DNA of 64,000 nt, taken from positions 6,926,597 through 6,990,596 of the forward strand of contig OX457040.1 of NCBI GenBank assembly GCA_949752735.1, written 5' to 3'. The DNA is from Lumbricus terrestris (taxonomy: Eukaryota; Annelida; Clitellata; Crassiclitellata; Lumbricidae). Both the position numbers and the translations under genes were made by a program. Of the stretch, positions 11,001 to 22,592 are shown one piece after another. The notes beneath the pieces are model-generated. The model was given only the letters and a program-made list of their open reading frames with translations, had not been told where the DNA came from and did no database searches. How positions within the stretch are numbered: the first letter of the stretch is position 1; every line of letters starts with the position of its first letter.

Positions 11001-11454
11001 GAAATCGGAGACTTTTGACGTTAAAAATTAAAATGCTTTATCCTGTTCATTTCATTATTACTAGTTATAATTATGCTGAAAGTTTAGAAAAGTTAGTGAT
11101 TGTAATGTCAAAATTTTACGAGATTGTAATACTCTTTGAACGACGAGGTGATAGGTATATCAAATATCATTAGCATCGCACAGGGCACAAAATTTATAAT
11201 AGACTACAATGTAATAATGGTCGATGTATATTTGAGGGGGGGGTCAGAGACATGTGTATTGTCGGTTTACTGCTCATAGGCGCTCCCGACCCAACCACTG
11301 CTAAATAGAACTGTCTTTAAGAGTAGAGTGAAACGTTGTCTCAAAGGCACAAGGCATTAGACATATTTCCAAAGGGACCCCATTCCAGGGTGCTGGGCCA
11401 ACGACAGATAAAGCACGGCGCTGCGTAATAGAAGTGCGCTACCGGATAAAAGAG

Positions 11455-11570
11455 AACTCCGCCACTGGTTGCACTCTGCCAGTGCCAGTCCCAAGCATGG
11501 ATAAAGGAGGAGGGCGTCGCTAATGGTCTTTGTTACCACACAGTGACGTTACACTGCAAATTCCGCCGCC
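11455..11570 (+). repeat. R3 first block, young copy
   Basis: AACTCCGCCACTGGTTGCAC through GACGTTACACTGCAAATTCC is nearly identical to the reverse complement of 21557-21671, with only a few differences. It is also close to 42096-42205. The block therefore moved or was copied more recently than most of R3. Confidence 0.75.
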
Positions 11571-11827
11571 TCCGGATAAAAGAAACTCAGCATGCCTAGA
11601 AGAGCGAATGAAGCCACGGCGTTGGACGCTTATGGTGGAGCTCCTGCAAATAAACAAGGGCCACGCCAAACCAAACAAGAGATTTGTTAAGCAACCCTCT
11701 GCGAGAAAGGGAACCAGTGCAAGACGACAGGCATGATTATAATCAGTGACATGATCGAATGTTGGGATTCAGCTGTGCGCAATGCCTTATCCAAACACCC
11801 AACCCGAGTCACCCCCGCAGACCCACG

Positions 11828-11905
11828 CAGATGGGCGGAGACTTAGGGGGGGCAGGGGAGGTCCCCCAATGTTTGCGGTGGGGACCACCCATGCTCATGT
11901 CTTCG
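11828..11905. mobile_element. End fragment of the hAT-like family seen at 50532
   Basis: GGGCGGAGACTTAGGGGGGG, GGTCCCCCAATG and GGGACCACCCATG parallel the left terminus of the element at 50532-52968. No matching right end is visible nearby. Confidence 0.6.
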
Positions 11906-12239
11906 AATATTTGAACAACATCGGAAATTTTCACAGCGGTTATTGAGTGTTAGGACGTCCAAGAAAAAATTTTGTTAAAAAGATTTGCAAAGCGCCAATA
12001 GTAGTGCAACCTATCAGAGGCACTCCCAGTGCGACGAACATTTCGAAAAAGCAAAATTTTAGAATAACGGGCGGAATATGCATGTATTAGGAACTTTGAT
12101 AACATAATATAATAATAGAATACGATATTTATAATATTATAGATAAGATTGTATCGCAGTCAGATGCTCATCTAGCCCCTATTGCCAGAAATATATCTGA
12201 CGACTCAACGATTACAACGAGTTCGATGTAAAGAACCCT

Positions 12240-12300
12240 GGCGGCCACAAGATGACGCTAAGGATTGATAATATAACGCTCTCTTTACATACCTTCAAAA
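12240..12300 (-). repeat. R1 module, minus strand, diverged
   Basis: GCGGCCACAAGATGACGCTAA and, further along, TACCTTCAAAA are the reverse complement of the R1 downstream block and a diverged AAGGTGT core. Confidence 0.65.
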
Positions 12301-12380
12301 AGAATTGCATTGAAACTCCTTATACCTTCAATTCCAAAAATCACCATATTTCTTATAAAACTTATGCTCTTCAATAATAC

Positions 12381-12556
12381 CATAAGTCGTAAATGATTGA
12401 ACATTGTTGAGATTGTAAAGATTCATTCAGACACTTTTTGATATTGTTTTTAGGAGGCCAGAAATTTGTGTTCGCTGCATTGTACGTTTCTGTATTGTTG
12501 TCAGCGGCCATTGATGTCATAGGACGACGTTAAACGTTGGAATAGCATTAATAAAT
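12381..12556 (+). mobile_element. LINE 3'-UTR-like short element, copy 2
   Basis: It aligns with 541-716: GATTGAACATTGTTGAGATT, CCAGAAATTTGTGTTCG, TCTGTATTGTTGTCAGCGGC, CATAGGACGACGTTAAACG, then AATAAATT. The shared terminal block matches the 3' end of the LINE at 29659. Confidence 0.6.
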
Positions 12557-12614
12557 TACCATATTATTTACAATTCACAGCCTATCTAACTCTCGACAGT
12601 TCATAATTTCAAAC

Positions 12615-13310
12615 TCCTCCACTGCACGAATCTAGGTAATGCCAGTCATAAGCCTGAATAAAACGGAGTGAGACTGCAAACACTTCAGTTTTGACACGAT
12701 ATCGTAACACAAACAGACCACCAACCATGTTAATTTTGTTATCAGAATCGTCTCAAAAGTGGACATTGACATTGAAATATCCACCGTCATTATGAATCCA
12801 TTACCATGCAAGATGTTGCATCTTTCGGAGAGGTCAACTGGTCCTCAGTCCCTCTCGTTGCCGAACCCATCCCACATCGAACGCACTCGTTAATGACTCT
12901 GTGTCTTTAACCATAAGCATAACCGTAACCGTGGTCATATATTTCATTTTATTGAACTCAAGTAACGTTAATGACATCGGGTGGATCATGATTTATTCGT
13001 TGCGTGCATTGATTTCTCAGATTTATATTATCCACGTGGAGATTATGATGATGGAGATTATGAAGAGACGAAGTGGTTGACTGGTGACGAAAGTGGTTGA
13101 CTAGTGACGAAAGTGGTTGACTAGTGACGAAAGTGGTTGACTAGTGACGAAAGTGGTTGACTGGTGACGAAAGTGGTTGACTGGTGACGAAAGTGGTTGA
13201 CTAGTGACGAAAGTGGTTGACTGGTGACGAAAGTGGTTGACTGGTGACGACCTCTGGTGTCGACATTAAATGCAGTGACTTAACAGAAGCATTTACCGAA
13301 TGTACGAGAT
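12615..13310 (+). repeat. Composite repeat R3, copy 2
   Basis: It carries the CCACTGCACGAATCTAGGTAATGCC start, the CCGTCATTATGAATCCATTACC block, the CTCAGTCCCTCTCG block and the CTGGTGTCGACATTAAATGCAGTG end. The same order is seen at 19960-20735 and 42090-42715. In this copy a 20-bp motif near the 3' end has expanded into a minisatellite (13071-13250). Confidence 0.75.
13071..13250. repeat. 20-bp minisatellite, 9 units
   Basis: Nine consecutive units of AAGTGGTTGACTGGTGACGA. Only a G/A difference (CTGGTG or CTAGTG) varies between units. It lies within R3; the other R3 copies carry the sequence about once. Confidence 0.97.
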
Positions 13311-13605
13311 ACTCCTGACGACGTAACAAAATGCTGTTTATCTGAAAATAAAATAAATGCAGTAACATCGTAGTAACAGATTTTCATTGATGCCCCATTC
13401 TAATGATGAAAAAATTATTATCCCTATCTATGAATGAGGATGCATGTGGGCGTGTATGTGCGTGAGCAGGTATGTACATGTATGTTTGTTCAGGATGAAC
13501 GCCAACTATTTCGCAGTAAATTGACCTGTAACCTTGCACCTATAGAGAGGGGGCTACCAACGCCACAATGTCGAGGGATTGGCGATTTCTCTCATCATGG
13601 GCAAA
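13311..13605. other. Unassigned DNA with TG-rich patch
   Basis: A loose GTGTATGTGCGTG-type stretch lies at about 13440-13490. No other feature is seen. Confidence 0.4.
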
Positions 13606-13611
13606 GTGGGG

Positions 13612-13751
13612 TGAGAAACTGAAATATGGGCAACCCCGACCTTACCAGGGGTTGGGCGGTGTTGGGCGGGGTGGGCGGAATGGGGTGGGGTGCGGTTTGG
13701 CGGGATGGAGGGGTGGGGACGGGTGGGTGGAGACTGGGCGAGAAACTGAAA
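13612..13751. repeat. G-rich insert between 12-bp direct repeats
   Basis: GAGAAACTGAAA occurs at 13612-13623 and again at about 13740-13751. The roughly 116 bp between them are dominated by GGGGTGGGCGG runs, with four or more G-tracts and clear G-quadruplex potential. The direct repeats could be a target duplication or a local duplication; the element type is unknown. Confidence 0.5.
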
Positions 13752-14117
13752 ATTCAATTGTCCATTTTATGATGTTTTCAACTGCGAATGAGTTATTTGG
13801 GTAAAACACATTCCCAGTGATGGTGAATCTGTTCATAGAAACATTCCAGGGTTAACTTCAACTGTCTCTGATGTCGTAATATGTCGCTAAACGATGATGA
13901 TACGTCGTCTCTGTTAGCAACCCGAAAACGCTATTTAGCTGAGTAATAATATTTATATAAACGTACGTCGCATATTTTTATGCATCTTACCCAAAATCAA
14001 TATAATTATTGAAAAGGTGTTGATTGCTTTGGTAGCCACGAATTGCCGCTAAGCAAATGCACATGCAGTCCCTCCGCAGACACCATCAAAACGCAAATAA
14101 AATATAATAATACCGCG

Positions 14118-14333
14118 TGGGGCGTGGTGGTGTAGTGAATATACTCGTTGCCTTGCATCCGTAGTGTTGCAGGTTCGAAGCACATCAAACCGCCTCGCAT
14201 TGACCTTGGGTAAGTCCTTCACTCGCAATTATTCAGCGCTTTGGCTTGAAACTCACAATTCAGTGTCCGACCTCTAGTTGGGAGCGCTTCTGAGTAGAAG
14301 CATTGAAGGGGCGCTATAACAAGTGCATATAAA
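14118..14333 (+). mobile_element. SINE-A
   Basis: The tRNA-like head (GTGGGGCGTGGTGGTGTAG.., GGTTCGAAGCAC) is followed by the body (CTTGGGTAAGTCCTTCACTC, CAGCGCTTTGGC) and the tail (GGGAGCGCTTCTGAGTAG, GGGGCGCTATAACAAGTGC). It is near full length. The pol III-like A and B boxes are decayed, so it should not be called a tRNA gene. Confidence 0.85.
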
Positions 14334-14673
14334 TACATAATATAGTCAGTTTTTGTCGGTCGCAACTCAATTTATTTGGATAAAAAATTAAGTAGGCATA
14401 GTGACATATAATGTGCGCTGGGCAGTAAGTAAATAGAAAGAACTTAATTTAAATGTTTTTTCATCCAGGGCTCTCTAACTTTAGGTGTGCGCAGAGAATG
14501 CTGAGACCAGAAAGCAGCCCCGTAATATACTTCAAGTTTAGTTGTACCTGATCTCGGTGTGTCGATCAAAGCGATTGAAGTTGATCTGTATTATATTTGG
14601 CCCAGTAATGTTCGAAATGCATTCATTTTATTTTAAGTCGCACTAATTAATATTCTATCAATAGAAAGTGTTC

Positions 14674-14770
14674 TGAAGGTGTCCTAGTGATCCCGTCTTC
14701 TTCTCGATTTCGCAACATTTCGCCTTATTCACTCACTGGGAATGACGGTTTGCCTGCTGGAGCTGTAGGG
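14674..14770 (+). repeat. R1 module
   Basis: GAAGGTGTCCTAGTGATCCC, GTCTTC, a CGCAACATTTCG block and CTCACTGGGAATGACGGTTT follow in the usual R1 order. The 25-bp minisatellite starts directly downstream. Confidence 0.7.
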
Positions 14771-14789
14771 TATACTTTTACAGATTCGA

Positions 14790-15330
14790 TGTAGACGATT
14801 ATTCACATGTACATTGCAGACGCACAATTACAGGTTAAATGTAGACGTACATTTGAAAGCTCAATGTAGACGTACATTCGCAGTTTCAGTGTAGACGTAC
14901 ATTTAACGATCAAATTAGCCTTACGTGTACAGGTTAAATGCAAACGTACCGGTACGTTAAAAGGCTCAATTGTGACGTACATTAACAGGTTTACTAATGA
15001 CCTACATGTACATTTGCATGCTCAATGGTGACGTATAATTTGTAGATTTAATGTTGACGTACATTAACAGGTTTGATATTGACGTGTGTTTGCATGTTCA
15101 ATGTTGACTCAATTACATGCTCAGTCATAGGTGCAATCACGTCCTAAAAGTTGGGAGGGACCAAATGAATCACGTCCTAAAAGTTGGGGGACCATAATAA
15201 TAAAGTTAGGGGACCACTCAAAAGTTGGGGGACGCGTCCCGTGGGTCCCATATGGTGGTTGCGCCTATGTGCTCAGTGTTGACGTTCATTCACAGATTTA
15301 ATGTAGACGTACATCTGCAGGTTCGAGTAT
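14790..15330. repeat. Degenerate 25-bp minisatellite (TAGACGTACATT type)
   Basis: Units of about 25 bp with core GTAGACGTACATTT and a (G/A)G(T/C)TCAAT end. Three clean consecutive units lie at about 14850-14925; the rest are diverged. Similar patches lie at 15830-16020, 27005-27130, 34075-34230, 38650-38790 and 39665-39800, nearly always next to an R1 module. The array is interrupted by the MITE at 15126-15269. Confidence 0.75.
15126..15269. mobile_element. 144-bp hAT-like MITE
   Basis: Inverted ends CATAGGTGCAA and TTGCGCCTATG are flanked by a perfect 8-bp duplication, TGCTCAGT (15118-15125 and 15270-15277). The interior holds repeated CACGTCCTAAAAGTTGGG.. and GGGGGACC motifs. There is no ORF. 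The insertion interrupts the 25-bp minisatellite and is therefore younger. Confidence 0.88.
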
Positions 15331-15349
15331 TTATCTTAAATTTTTTTCC

Positions 15350-15562
15350 TGTAACGGTCCTTCAAGCCTACTACTCAGAGGCGCTCCCGACTACAGCGCG
15401 GAAACTGCATACTAGTTTCACGCCGAAGCGCCCGATCTATTGCGAGTTTGCGAGTGAAGGACTTCTCAAGGTCCCTACGTGGCGGCTTGAGGTAGATTCT
15501 AACCTGGAACCCTCTGGCCAAAAGGAACCAACGTCACCACTATAATACCGCCGCGTCCCACA
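15350..15562 (-). mobile_element. SINE-A, minus strand
   Basis: The reverse-complement tail (CTACTCAGAGGCGCTCCCGAC), body (TTTCACGCCGAAGCGC, GAAGGACTT) and diverged head (CCACTATAATACCGCCGCG) are in order. The head is strongly decayed. Confidence 0.8.
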
Positions 15563-15682
15563 AATGTTGACGTTAAATTGCTAGTTCAATGTAACAGGTT
15601 CAATTAAATAGAGCCGTTTTTGTAGCATGGATTATCAAAAGTGCGACTGCTTTTAACTATAGTATTGATGGACAGCTTATTG

Positions 15683-15760
15683 AAGGTGTTTAACGATGAG
15701 CCGTCTTCTGCATAATTTTATATAATCTCCTGAACACTAACCTCACCTGACTGTCTCACT
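15683..15760 (+). repeat. R1 module, diverged
   Basis: GAAGGTGTTTAACGATGAGCC, GTCTTCTGCAT and CTAACCTCACCTGACTGTC. The TATA-like box is only approximate (AACTATAGT). Confidence 0.6.
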
Positions 15761-16060
15761 TAGTGGAACAATTTTTAGTTTTACAACAAATCAACCTTTA
15801 ATTGATTGAGACTAGATACGTCTTATGCAAGTCCAATGTAGACCAACATTAGTAGATTTCATTAAGACGCACAACGTTCAACAGTTTTGGGGTAAACTCA
15901 CCTAACCATTTAGTCGAGTGTTGGGTGAAGTGAGCTTACATTAACAGGATTAATGTAAACGTTTGTTTACAGTTTAGATGTGGAAGTACACAGGATCAGT
16001 ATGGACGCACATATAAACATTTTCAGAGGTCCTAACGTTCAAAATTGTGTATGACGAATA

Positions 16061-16150
16061 ACTATAGTATCCATTAAGGACGATTTGAAGGTGTCTAAGA
16101 AGCGCAGTCTTCAACAGTGTTTGGCGACATTTCCATTCACTGTAGCGTGA
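16061..16150 (+). repeat. R1 module, well preserved
   Basis: ACTATAG at 16061-16067, exactly 20 nt, AAGGTGTCTAAGAAGCGCAG at 16088, GTCTTCAACAGTGTTTGGCG, then ACATTT. The GGCGACAT block is close to consensus. Confidence 0.85.
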
Positions 16151-16229
16151 CGACCAATGTTGACCATCTTTCGAGGAAATAAAACCAAAGAGACTCCATT
16201 TTCCCATAATAAGTTGCTCATCAACAGCA

Positions 16230-16375
16230 GTGGGTGTCCGACGCGATTATTTGCGATCCTATATTATTATGGCTATGCGCAATTCTGTCCTATTCAATTT
16301 GTCAACTCCGATCAACTTCGACATGAAACGCCGGTCTGTCAATGCCGTTGGGAGCAAGATGCCATCCTATTCAAT
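16230..16375 (+). repeat. R1 downstream module
   Basis: GCGCAATTCTGTCC, TCAACTTCGACATGAAACGC and CGGTCTGTCAATGCC match stretches at 8380, 46200, 49130, 49780 and 61225. This module usually lies 200-400 bp after an R1 core. Confidence 0.65.
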
Positions 16376-16827
16376 TCAATTCGTTTATTGAACACAGGGA
16401 AATACATTTTGCAGTTAAGCAGAAAAGCAATAGAACAGAAGTAACAAAAAACCGATAAAAACAGCAAGTTTATATGTGTTTAAGTGGGAACAAAGGAGAC
16501 ACATGAGGGGACAGGTCCAGCTAGCAGGGACCACTTGTAACATGGAAACTGTAAGAAAGCATTCGGCTTGTTGTGAGGAACACTCTTTCCGGTAATGTGT
16601 AGAATGTGACATATCCCTCTTACATTCAAATCGCAATTTCCATATAGTGTCACGACATCTCGTGGCTGTCAGGGTTGTGAACGCTATCCAGACCGTGCCC
16701 ATTCACTATGTAGCTACGCGATCCCTGCTTTGGAAGTTGGTGTAGATCGTACGCTACATTTTGACAGCAATTGCATGCAATAGTTTGAGAATACAATTAT
16801 TATACTGGTATTGCAGTACTTTTAATT

Positions 16828-16830
<3 letters not shown>

Positions 16831-16862
<32 letters not shown>
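16831..16862. repeat. (AT)n microsatellite
   Basis: About 15 AT units just 3' (in SINE orientation) of the SINE-A copy on the minus strand. Confidence 0.95.
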
Positions 16863-16864
<2 letters not shown>

Positions 16865-16881
16865 TGTTTGTTTGTATGCGA

Positions 16882-17079
16882 ACTTGTTATAGCGCCCCTT
16901 CAAGCTTCCTACTCAGAGGGGCTTCGACTACAGAGCAGATACTGCATCGGAGTTTCACGCCGAAGCGCTGAGCAATTGCGAGTGAATGACTTGCCCAAGC
17001 GGCGACTTGAGGTGGATTCGAACCTGCAACCCTTCGACCGCAAGGCGACGACCATACCCACTACACCACCGTGCCCCAC
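16882..17079 (-). mobile_element. SINE-A, minus strand, good copy
   Basis: TTGTTATAGCGCCCCTTCAAG, AGTTTCACGCCGAAGCGCTG, GAGGTGGATTCGAACCTGC and ACTACACCACCGTGCCCCAC are all present in reverse order. It is near full length; the (AT)n tract lies beyond its 3' end. Confidence 0.88.
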
Positions 17080-17421
17080 AGTAATATATAAATATACATA
17101 TATATATATATGCGTATTAGAATAATCTTATATACATGTATTTCAGTAAGTCTGTGTATTTGTTTGATTGTTTGGTTGTTTGTGTGTTAGCTATGCACGG
17201 CCACAGTTTTGAAGCAATCGACCCCAATCCTTCGCAGTGGGGTAGGGATCGACCCGACACTGGCAAATGTGGGGGTCGGCGTATCTCTGCCACTATGGGG
17301 TCAGGGTGGGGGCAAAAACCCTCATTTTCCCCGTTGGCCGTTTTCCTCACAGGCTTATGACAGCACTTTTCTTTCGGTCTCATACGTATAAAAGCAGCGG
17401 TTGACACCGTTTTAAAGGTGC

Positions 17422-17425
17422 TTAA
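17422..17425. repeat. TTAA target site, left
   Basis: TTAA immediately precedes CCCTTCGG and is repeated at 18074-18077. The target lies inside an R1 core: TTTTAAAGGTGC runs up to it. Confidence 0.9.
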
Positions 17426-18073
17426 CCCTTCGGAGGTGAGGTGACGAATTGTAGCGCCAGAGGTGAGGTGGGCTCTGACATACCCCAATTTATATTTTTA
17501 TATGCAAGTCGCGATATCAAATGGAGAGCATTAATTTGAGTTAAACTATTCGTTTATGATCAGTTGTCAACTAAACAGGCGACTATCAAGAACATAATAT
17601 CTGTTTTCAATCCTTATTAAATGGCCAGTAAGTGAACCCATCCAATGTGTACTTAGCCCGTGAAAGTTTGAGTTCTCATGTGCAGCATTATCAGAGGCAC
17701 GAATAGCCACATTTATTTATTGTTTTACAACATAAAATATTTTTAGTCGTCATTGTCGTCAGCCTTCTCAATGCCATGTATCAACACAGTATTGGCGTGT
17801 TCAAAGCACACTCGCATGCCACACGAATGGCACATAAAATCAACATGTACCGGTACTGCAGTACAGTTTGTTTACGAAAAACTCCGATTTCCTTCAAATA
17901 TGCAAAAAAAAATAAAAAAACTGCTCGTTCAAAATTCCTGAAATTGTGGTAAAGTGTCCGTGCTTCATATTCACAAAGGTAGAAAAACATAAACCAAGCT
18001 GGCTCGACGTTTTCCGCAAAAAGTTTAAAGTAGAACAGCTCTGGGGTGTGTCATACCTCACCTCACCTCCGAA
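17426..18073. mobile_element. piggyBac-like MITE, copy 1
   Basis: A 648-bp element with inverted ends CCCTTCGGAGGTGAGGTG on both sides and TTAA target duplications. It is closely similar along its whole length to 24592-25245. Short frames shared by the two copies (for example 17753-17941) carry no transposase motif and are not supported as genes. It interrupts an R1 module whose AAGGTG core ends at the left TTAA. Confidence 0.92.
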
Positions 18074-18089
18074 GGGTTAAGGCCAGCGC

Positions 18090-18367
18090 ATTTGCCAGTC
18101 CGGATCTCACGGGTCGCGTACCGGTCGATGTCGGAGTGTGGTGGGGTGTGGGTGTGGCGGGGTCAGGGAGGGAGGTAGGGAGGATGGGAGGGAGGGAGGG
18201 AGGGAGGGAGGGAGTGTGGGAGGGAGGGAGGGTGGGAGAGTGGGAGGGATGAAAGGACGGTGGGAGCGATGGTGGGATGGAGTGAGGGAGGGTCGGAGGG
18301 AGGGAGGGATTTGTGGGGAACGACCCGAATCCTAAAATTCCGGGGCAACGCCGGGTACCCCAGCTAA
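18090..18367 (+). mobile_element. GC-rich element, possible Helitron-like 3' end
   Basis: The G-rich body is followed by GGGGCAACGCCGGGTACCCC and AGCTAATATG. A GGGG/CCCC hairpin just before a CTAAT-like end recalls Helitron 3' termini (hairpin then CTRR). A similar CAACGCCG(C/T)GTG..CAGC end occurs near 28290 and 59905. No 5' TC end or helicase ORF is seen, so this is tentative. Confidence 0.35.
18168..18306. repeat. (GGGA)n purine tract
   Basis: About 140 bp of GGGA/GGAGG units, interrupted by GGTGGGA variants. Long open frames on both strands here are composition artefacts. Confidence 0.95.
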
Positions 18368-18369
18368 TA

Positions 18370-18780
18370 TGAAATATGACTTCGTTAACTTCGTTAACTG
18401 CATTTCTTTTTACCAAGAAGGTAAATAATGCGACAGTATCATCATGCAATAAATTAATTTATTAATTATTCAGCAATAAAATGACATGTTACAGGTACAA
18501 AGCTGTTGATGTCTTTAAAGTTTTCAATGAATTTCTGTTCGCTTTAGTTTAACTGTTCAGCAGTTTCCGTCTTTTTTCTTCTCTTTTTCTCCTTTCGTTT
18601 TACGAAATTTGCATGATAACTGTTCATGACCGCAATGTTCATAGGATGGCTGTTGTTGATCCTCTTTAACACATGTATCACTATTTAATAATGCTTCTTC
18701 CTAGTTTCAACTCAGCGCAAGATAAATGCTGTAGAACCTGAATACATTTAAGAGCGACCGACAGGTACATATCGCTCAGC
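18370..18780. other. Unassigned DNA
   Basis: AT-rich, no ORF or recognisable repeat apart from background similarity to R1 units. Confidence 0.4.
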
Positions 18781-18860
18781 TAAAAAGAGTTTTGACGGTG
18801 TCCAAGGCTGCCCAGTATATTTTCTGCGTTCAGCAACATCTCACGGCCGCCAATGCTGCT
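18770..18860 (+). repeat. R1 module
   Basis: ACATATCG, TTTTGACGGTGTCCAAGGC, then CAGCAACATCTCACGGCCGC and CAATGCTG. The core is ACGGTG instead of AAGGTG. Confidence 0.65.
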
Positions 18861-19102
18861 AACACGACATAACGTTACTTTTTCATTGGGGGAGTAAAAC
18901 ACGTATTTAATCTAGCGATCTACGAGAGAACATAAAACAACGCGGAAAGTGCTACCAGGAGTCACACTATACCCGGTGATTTTTTATTGTTCAATTGTAG
19001 CATCTCATGGCATAGATTAAACGATTTTACCTTGCTCGTTCACAATAATGGAGTCAAGTCGTGTTAGATAACAAAATTATTCTTTGTTATCGACGACTTT
19101 AT

Positions 19103-19180
19103 TACATAGCAAAGTTCGATGGTCTTTTGAAGGTGTTCATAGATTCGCTGTGAATTACATCGTATAGCCTCACTACAGAA
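19103..19180 (+). repeat. R1 module
   Basis: TACATAG at 19103-19109, exactly 20 nt, AAGGTGTTCATAGATTCGCTG at 19130. The second half is weakly conserved. Confidence 0.7.
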
Positions 19181-19852
19181 CTTAAGCCCGGCGTTAAACG
19201 TGATGGCCATTCTTTGCAGGCAAAGTCTATACTTTCGTTGCGGGTTCACCGTAGGGAATCGTGTCGTTTAACCGGGAAACCGACGAGAGTTCATTTACAG
19301 CAAGTACCCGGTTTAATAAAATTAAGCTACAACATGCACACTGTGAGATTATAAAGATTGCAAATTGGCTTTCTAGTTTTGATCAGAACACCAGGACTGT
19401 ACAACTTCCACACAAGACCGACGCTATAATCTTAGCAGCTGATTGAGTTTTGCGTAACTTGGCCAGTGATTGTGATGCACATGTAGAATGCTTCCACTAT
19501 AGCAAGTTGGTCTCATGGTCAAAGTGGTTAGTCCTGGTCTTATGCATATTCAATAACCTGTTGAGTAAGTTCACGTGACCTACCGTATGTAGTCCTCGAG
19601 ATTATCGCCGGGTCTCCTCTATTCATTTTCAAACACCGTTACTTCAGCTACTGTGGCAGTGGCAGTAGTCTACAAAACCTGAATAAGGAAGTTAGGACTG
19701 TTAGGCGACACAACAACTGCTGTCACACTAAATCGTAATTGCTTAATATGGATAAATCTCGCCACTCATTGATTACATTAAGGTCCACTTAAAAAAACAT
19801 TCGTTGCCACCAGAGGATGATGAATGTGATGATGATTGCAAGATTTTCTCCT

Positions 19853-19900
19853 TAGACACCTTTAAAATGTGGCCAAATGATGCCATAATACACTTAAGTT
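19853..19900 (-). repeat. R1 module, minus strand
   Basis: CTTAGACACCTTTAAAATG is the reverse complement of the R1 core. On the minus strand a TATTATGGCATCA-like stretch lies upstream. Confidence 0.6.
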
Positions 19901-19959
19901 TTCAAATACTATACTAACACTTTCTTTGTGATAGCTACATCGACGATTCATCTTTCAAA

Positions 19960-20960
<1,001 letters not shown>

Positions 20961-21089
20961 AACGTGTAGGCATATAGAACCCGGACGACAAAGACAGACA
21001 AATCATGCAAAAGGCAGAGACTTGGTCCTGACTGTGGTGTCTATAGATCTATATGAATTCAAATTTCAAACAAATAGTTTTTGAATGAA

Positions 21090-21540
21090 TCCCATAATAT
21101 GAAAATAATTATACAAACACCGATAGACGTAATAATGACAGAACCAGAAATGAACGTTGAAGCTAAGCAGCAATGATGATTAATTTTATCTCAACGGTTC
21201 TGATGTCATTGGTGTCCCACAATCGGGACAATAATTGAGTTCAAAGGGGCATAGAGAAGGAGAATGAGAGGTATAGAAGCAGGAAGAGGGGCACGATCTA
21301 TGCAGAGTATCAGGAATAGGAGGCTGGAACAGGAGAATTTGAATTTAGCGATGATTATATGTATGGTGGACTTGATATTCCTCCATTGTATTCTACCTCC
21401 CAATGTCTTACTGACTTACTTTCTGGTTTGGGTCCTAACTTGAGAGGTTTAAATCCGTTTCGAATCCTGTTGTGTTATTCCATTCATGTGAAGATCATCA
21501 AACTAATTAACTTATCTTTCTATTGTGCCTAAAATTCGAC
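21090..21540. other. Unassigned DNA
   Basis: No supported ORF or repeat. A 65-codon minus frame at 21206-21403 resembles nothing known. Confidence 0.35.
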
Positions 21541-21556
21541 ATATAATTTAAAAGTT

Positions 21557-21671
21557 GCGGCGGCATTTGCAGTTTAACGTCACTGTGTGGTAACAAAGAC
21601 CATTAGCGACGCCCTCCTCCTTTATCCAGGCTTGGGACTGGCACTGGCAGAGTGCAACCAGTGGCGGAATT
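21557..21671 (-). repeat. R3 first block, young copy, minus strand
   Basis: The reverse complement is nearly identical to 11455-11570, from GCCACTGGTTGCACTCTGCC to CAGTGACGTTAAACTGC. An R1 core follows at 21725. Confidence 0.75.
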
Positions 21672-21699
21672 ATTAAAAGTTGCGGCTGGCGACAAATTA

Positions 21700-21800
21700 A
21701 TATTGTGCCAGAAGAAAGCGTTTTGAAGGTGTTCAAAAACGATGTCCTCATCATTGCCGCCATGGTCGTAAAAGTTACCCTGACTCTCTACTAGGAAGAA
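21700..21800 (+). repeat. R1 module
   Basis: TTTTGAAGGTGTTCAAAAACG at 21721, GTCCTCATCATTGCCGCCAT, GGTCGTAAAAGTTACCCTGAC, CTCTACTAGGAAGAACGGTC. It closely matches 27219-27300, so these two belong to one subfamily. Confidence 0.75.
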
Positions 21801-22014
21801 CGGTCTACATATGAAGGTCATCAAACTAATTAAATTATCTTTCTATTGTGCTTAAAATGCGATTAGAGGTAATACTATGTCTGCATTGTCTCACTTCAAG
21901 GTCAAGCCCTGTGTATCAGATGCTATTGAAAATTTCGAACCTCTATTTCTAGTCGGACTGTATTTCATAAATTGTATCAAATTTTCTCTTAATAGCGTTG
22001 TTCTAAACTTCTGA

Positions 22015-22075
22015 AAGGTGTCTAAAGAATATTTTGCAGAATCAGCCGCGGAATAACGCCTTGCCCCGGAATTGC
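22015..22075 (+). repeat. R1 module, diverged
   Basis: GAAAGGTGTCTAAAGAATATT at 22012 is followed by CGCGGAATAACGCC. R2 copy 2 follows. Confidence 0.5.
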
Positions 22076-22401
22076 TTTTTTGAAACAGATTTCTTAAACA
22101 TCATAGCTCTGTGCATTCTATGTTATAATATTGATAATAATAATTTCCCGATTTATTTGAAATCACATTAAACCGTTGCTTTATGTATTTTATTTGGTAT
22201 CGATAATTTATTGCTCAGAAGTTCATTAACAGATTTTCTTGAAACAGTTGGCTTTTATAGTTTGTCGGAACTTACGTCATTCCAGACATTCCAGCATGAT
22301 AGACTAGTTAATAGTTAGAATATTGTAATATTCCCTCTGCTCACGTCAAGAGGTCGTTCTCCAAAATTTAATGTTGATCCGTTTTGTCATCCATATACTC
22401 C

Positions 22402-22592
22402 GCAGAAAAAAATTCATCAACCTTTTCGGCCGGGAAATATATGGTAATATAGTAATTTTCATGACATTTGAACTTGACGACGACTAAAAAAGTAAACTTT
22501 TTTTGGGCAGACGCGAGAAAATATTGTCGGCGTCGCTCTTTCTGGACCGTTTTTAGCCTCCCCCTCCCCAAACGGAAACCAAACTCCGCCCA
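22402..22592. mobile_element. Insertion with a hAT-like right end (CATGGGCGGAG family)
   Basis: The right 45 bp match the end of the MITE at 4473-4643. The left side carries different AAAAAAATTC.. and GACGACTAAAAAAG sequence, so this is a truncated or recombinant family member. The left terminus is uncertain. Confidence 0.55.

Noticed and set aside
10847..11173. 108-residue hypothetical protein
   Set aside because: It begins in SINE-B-like sequence and runs through an R1 module; no family resemblance.
13071..13250. CRISPR-like array
   Set aside because: Units are contiguous 20-bp repeats without unique spacers, in a eukaryotic repeat context.
18046..18449. 128-residue Pro/Ser-rich frame over the GGGA tract
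   Set aside because: Composition artefact of a tetranucleotide repeat.
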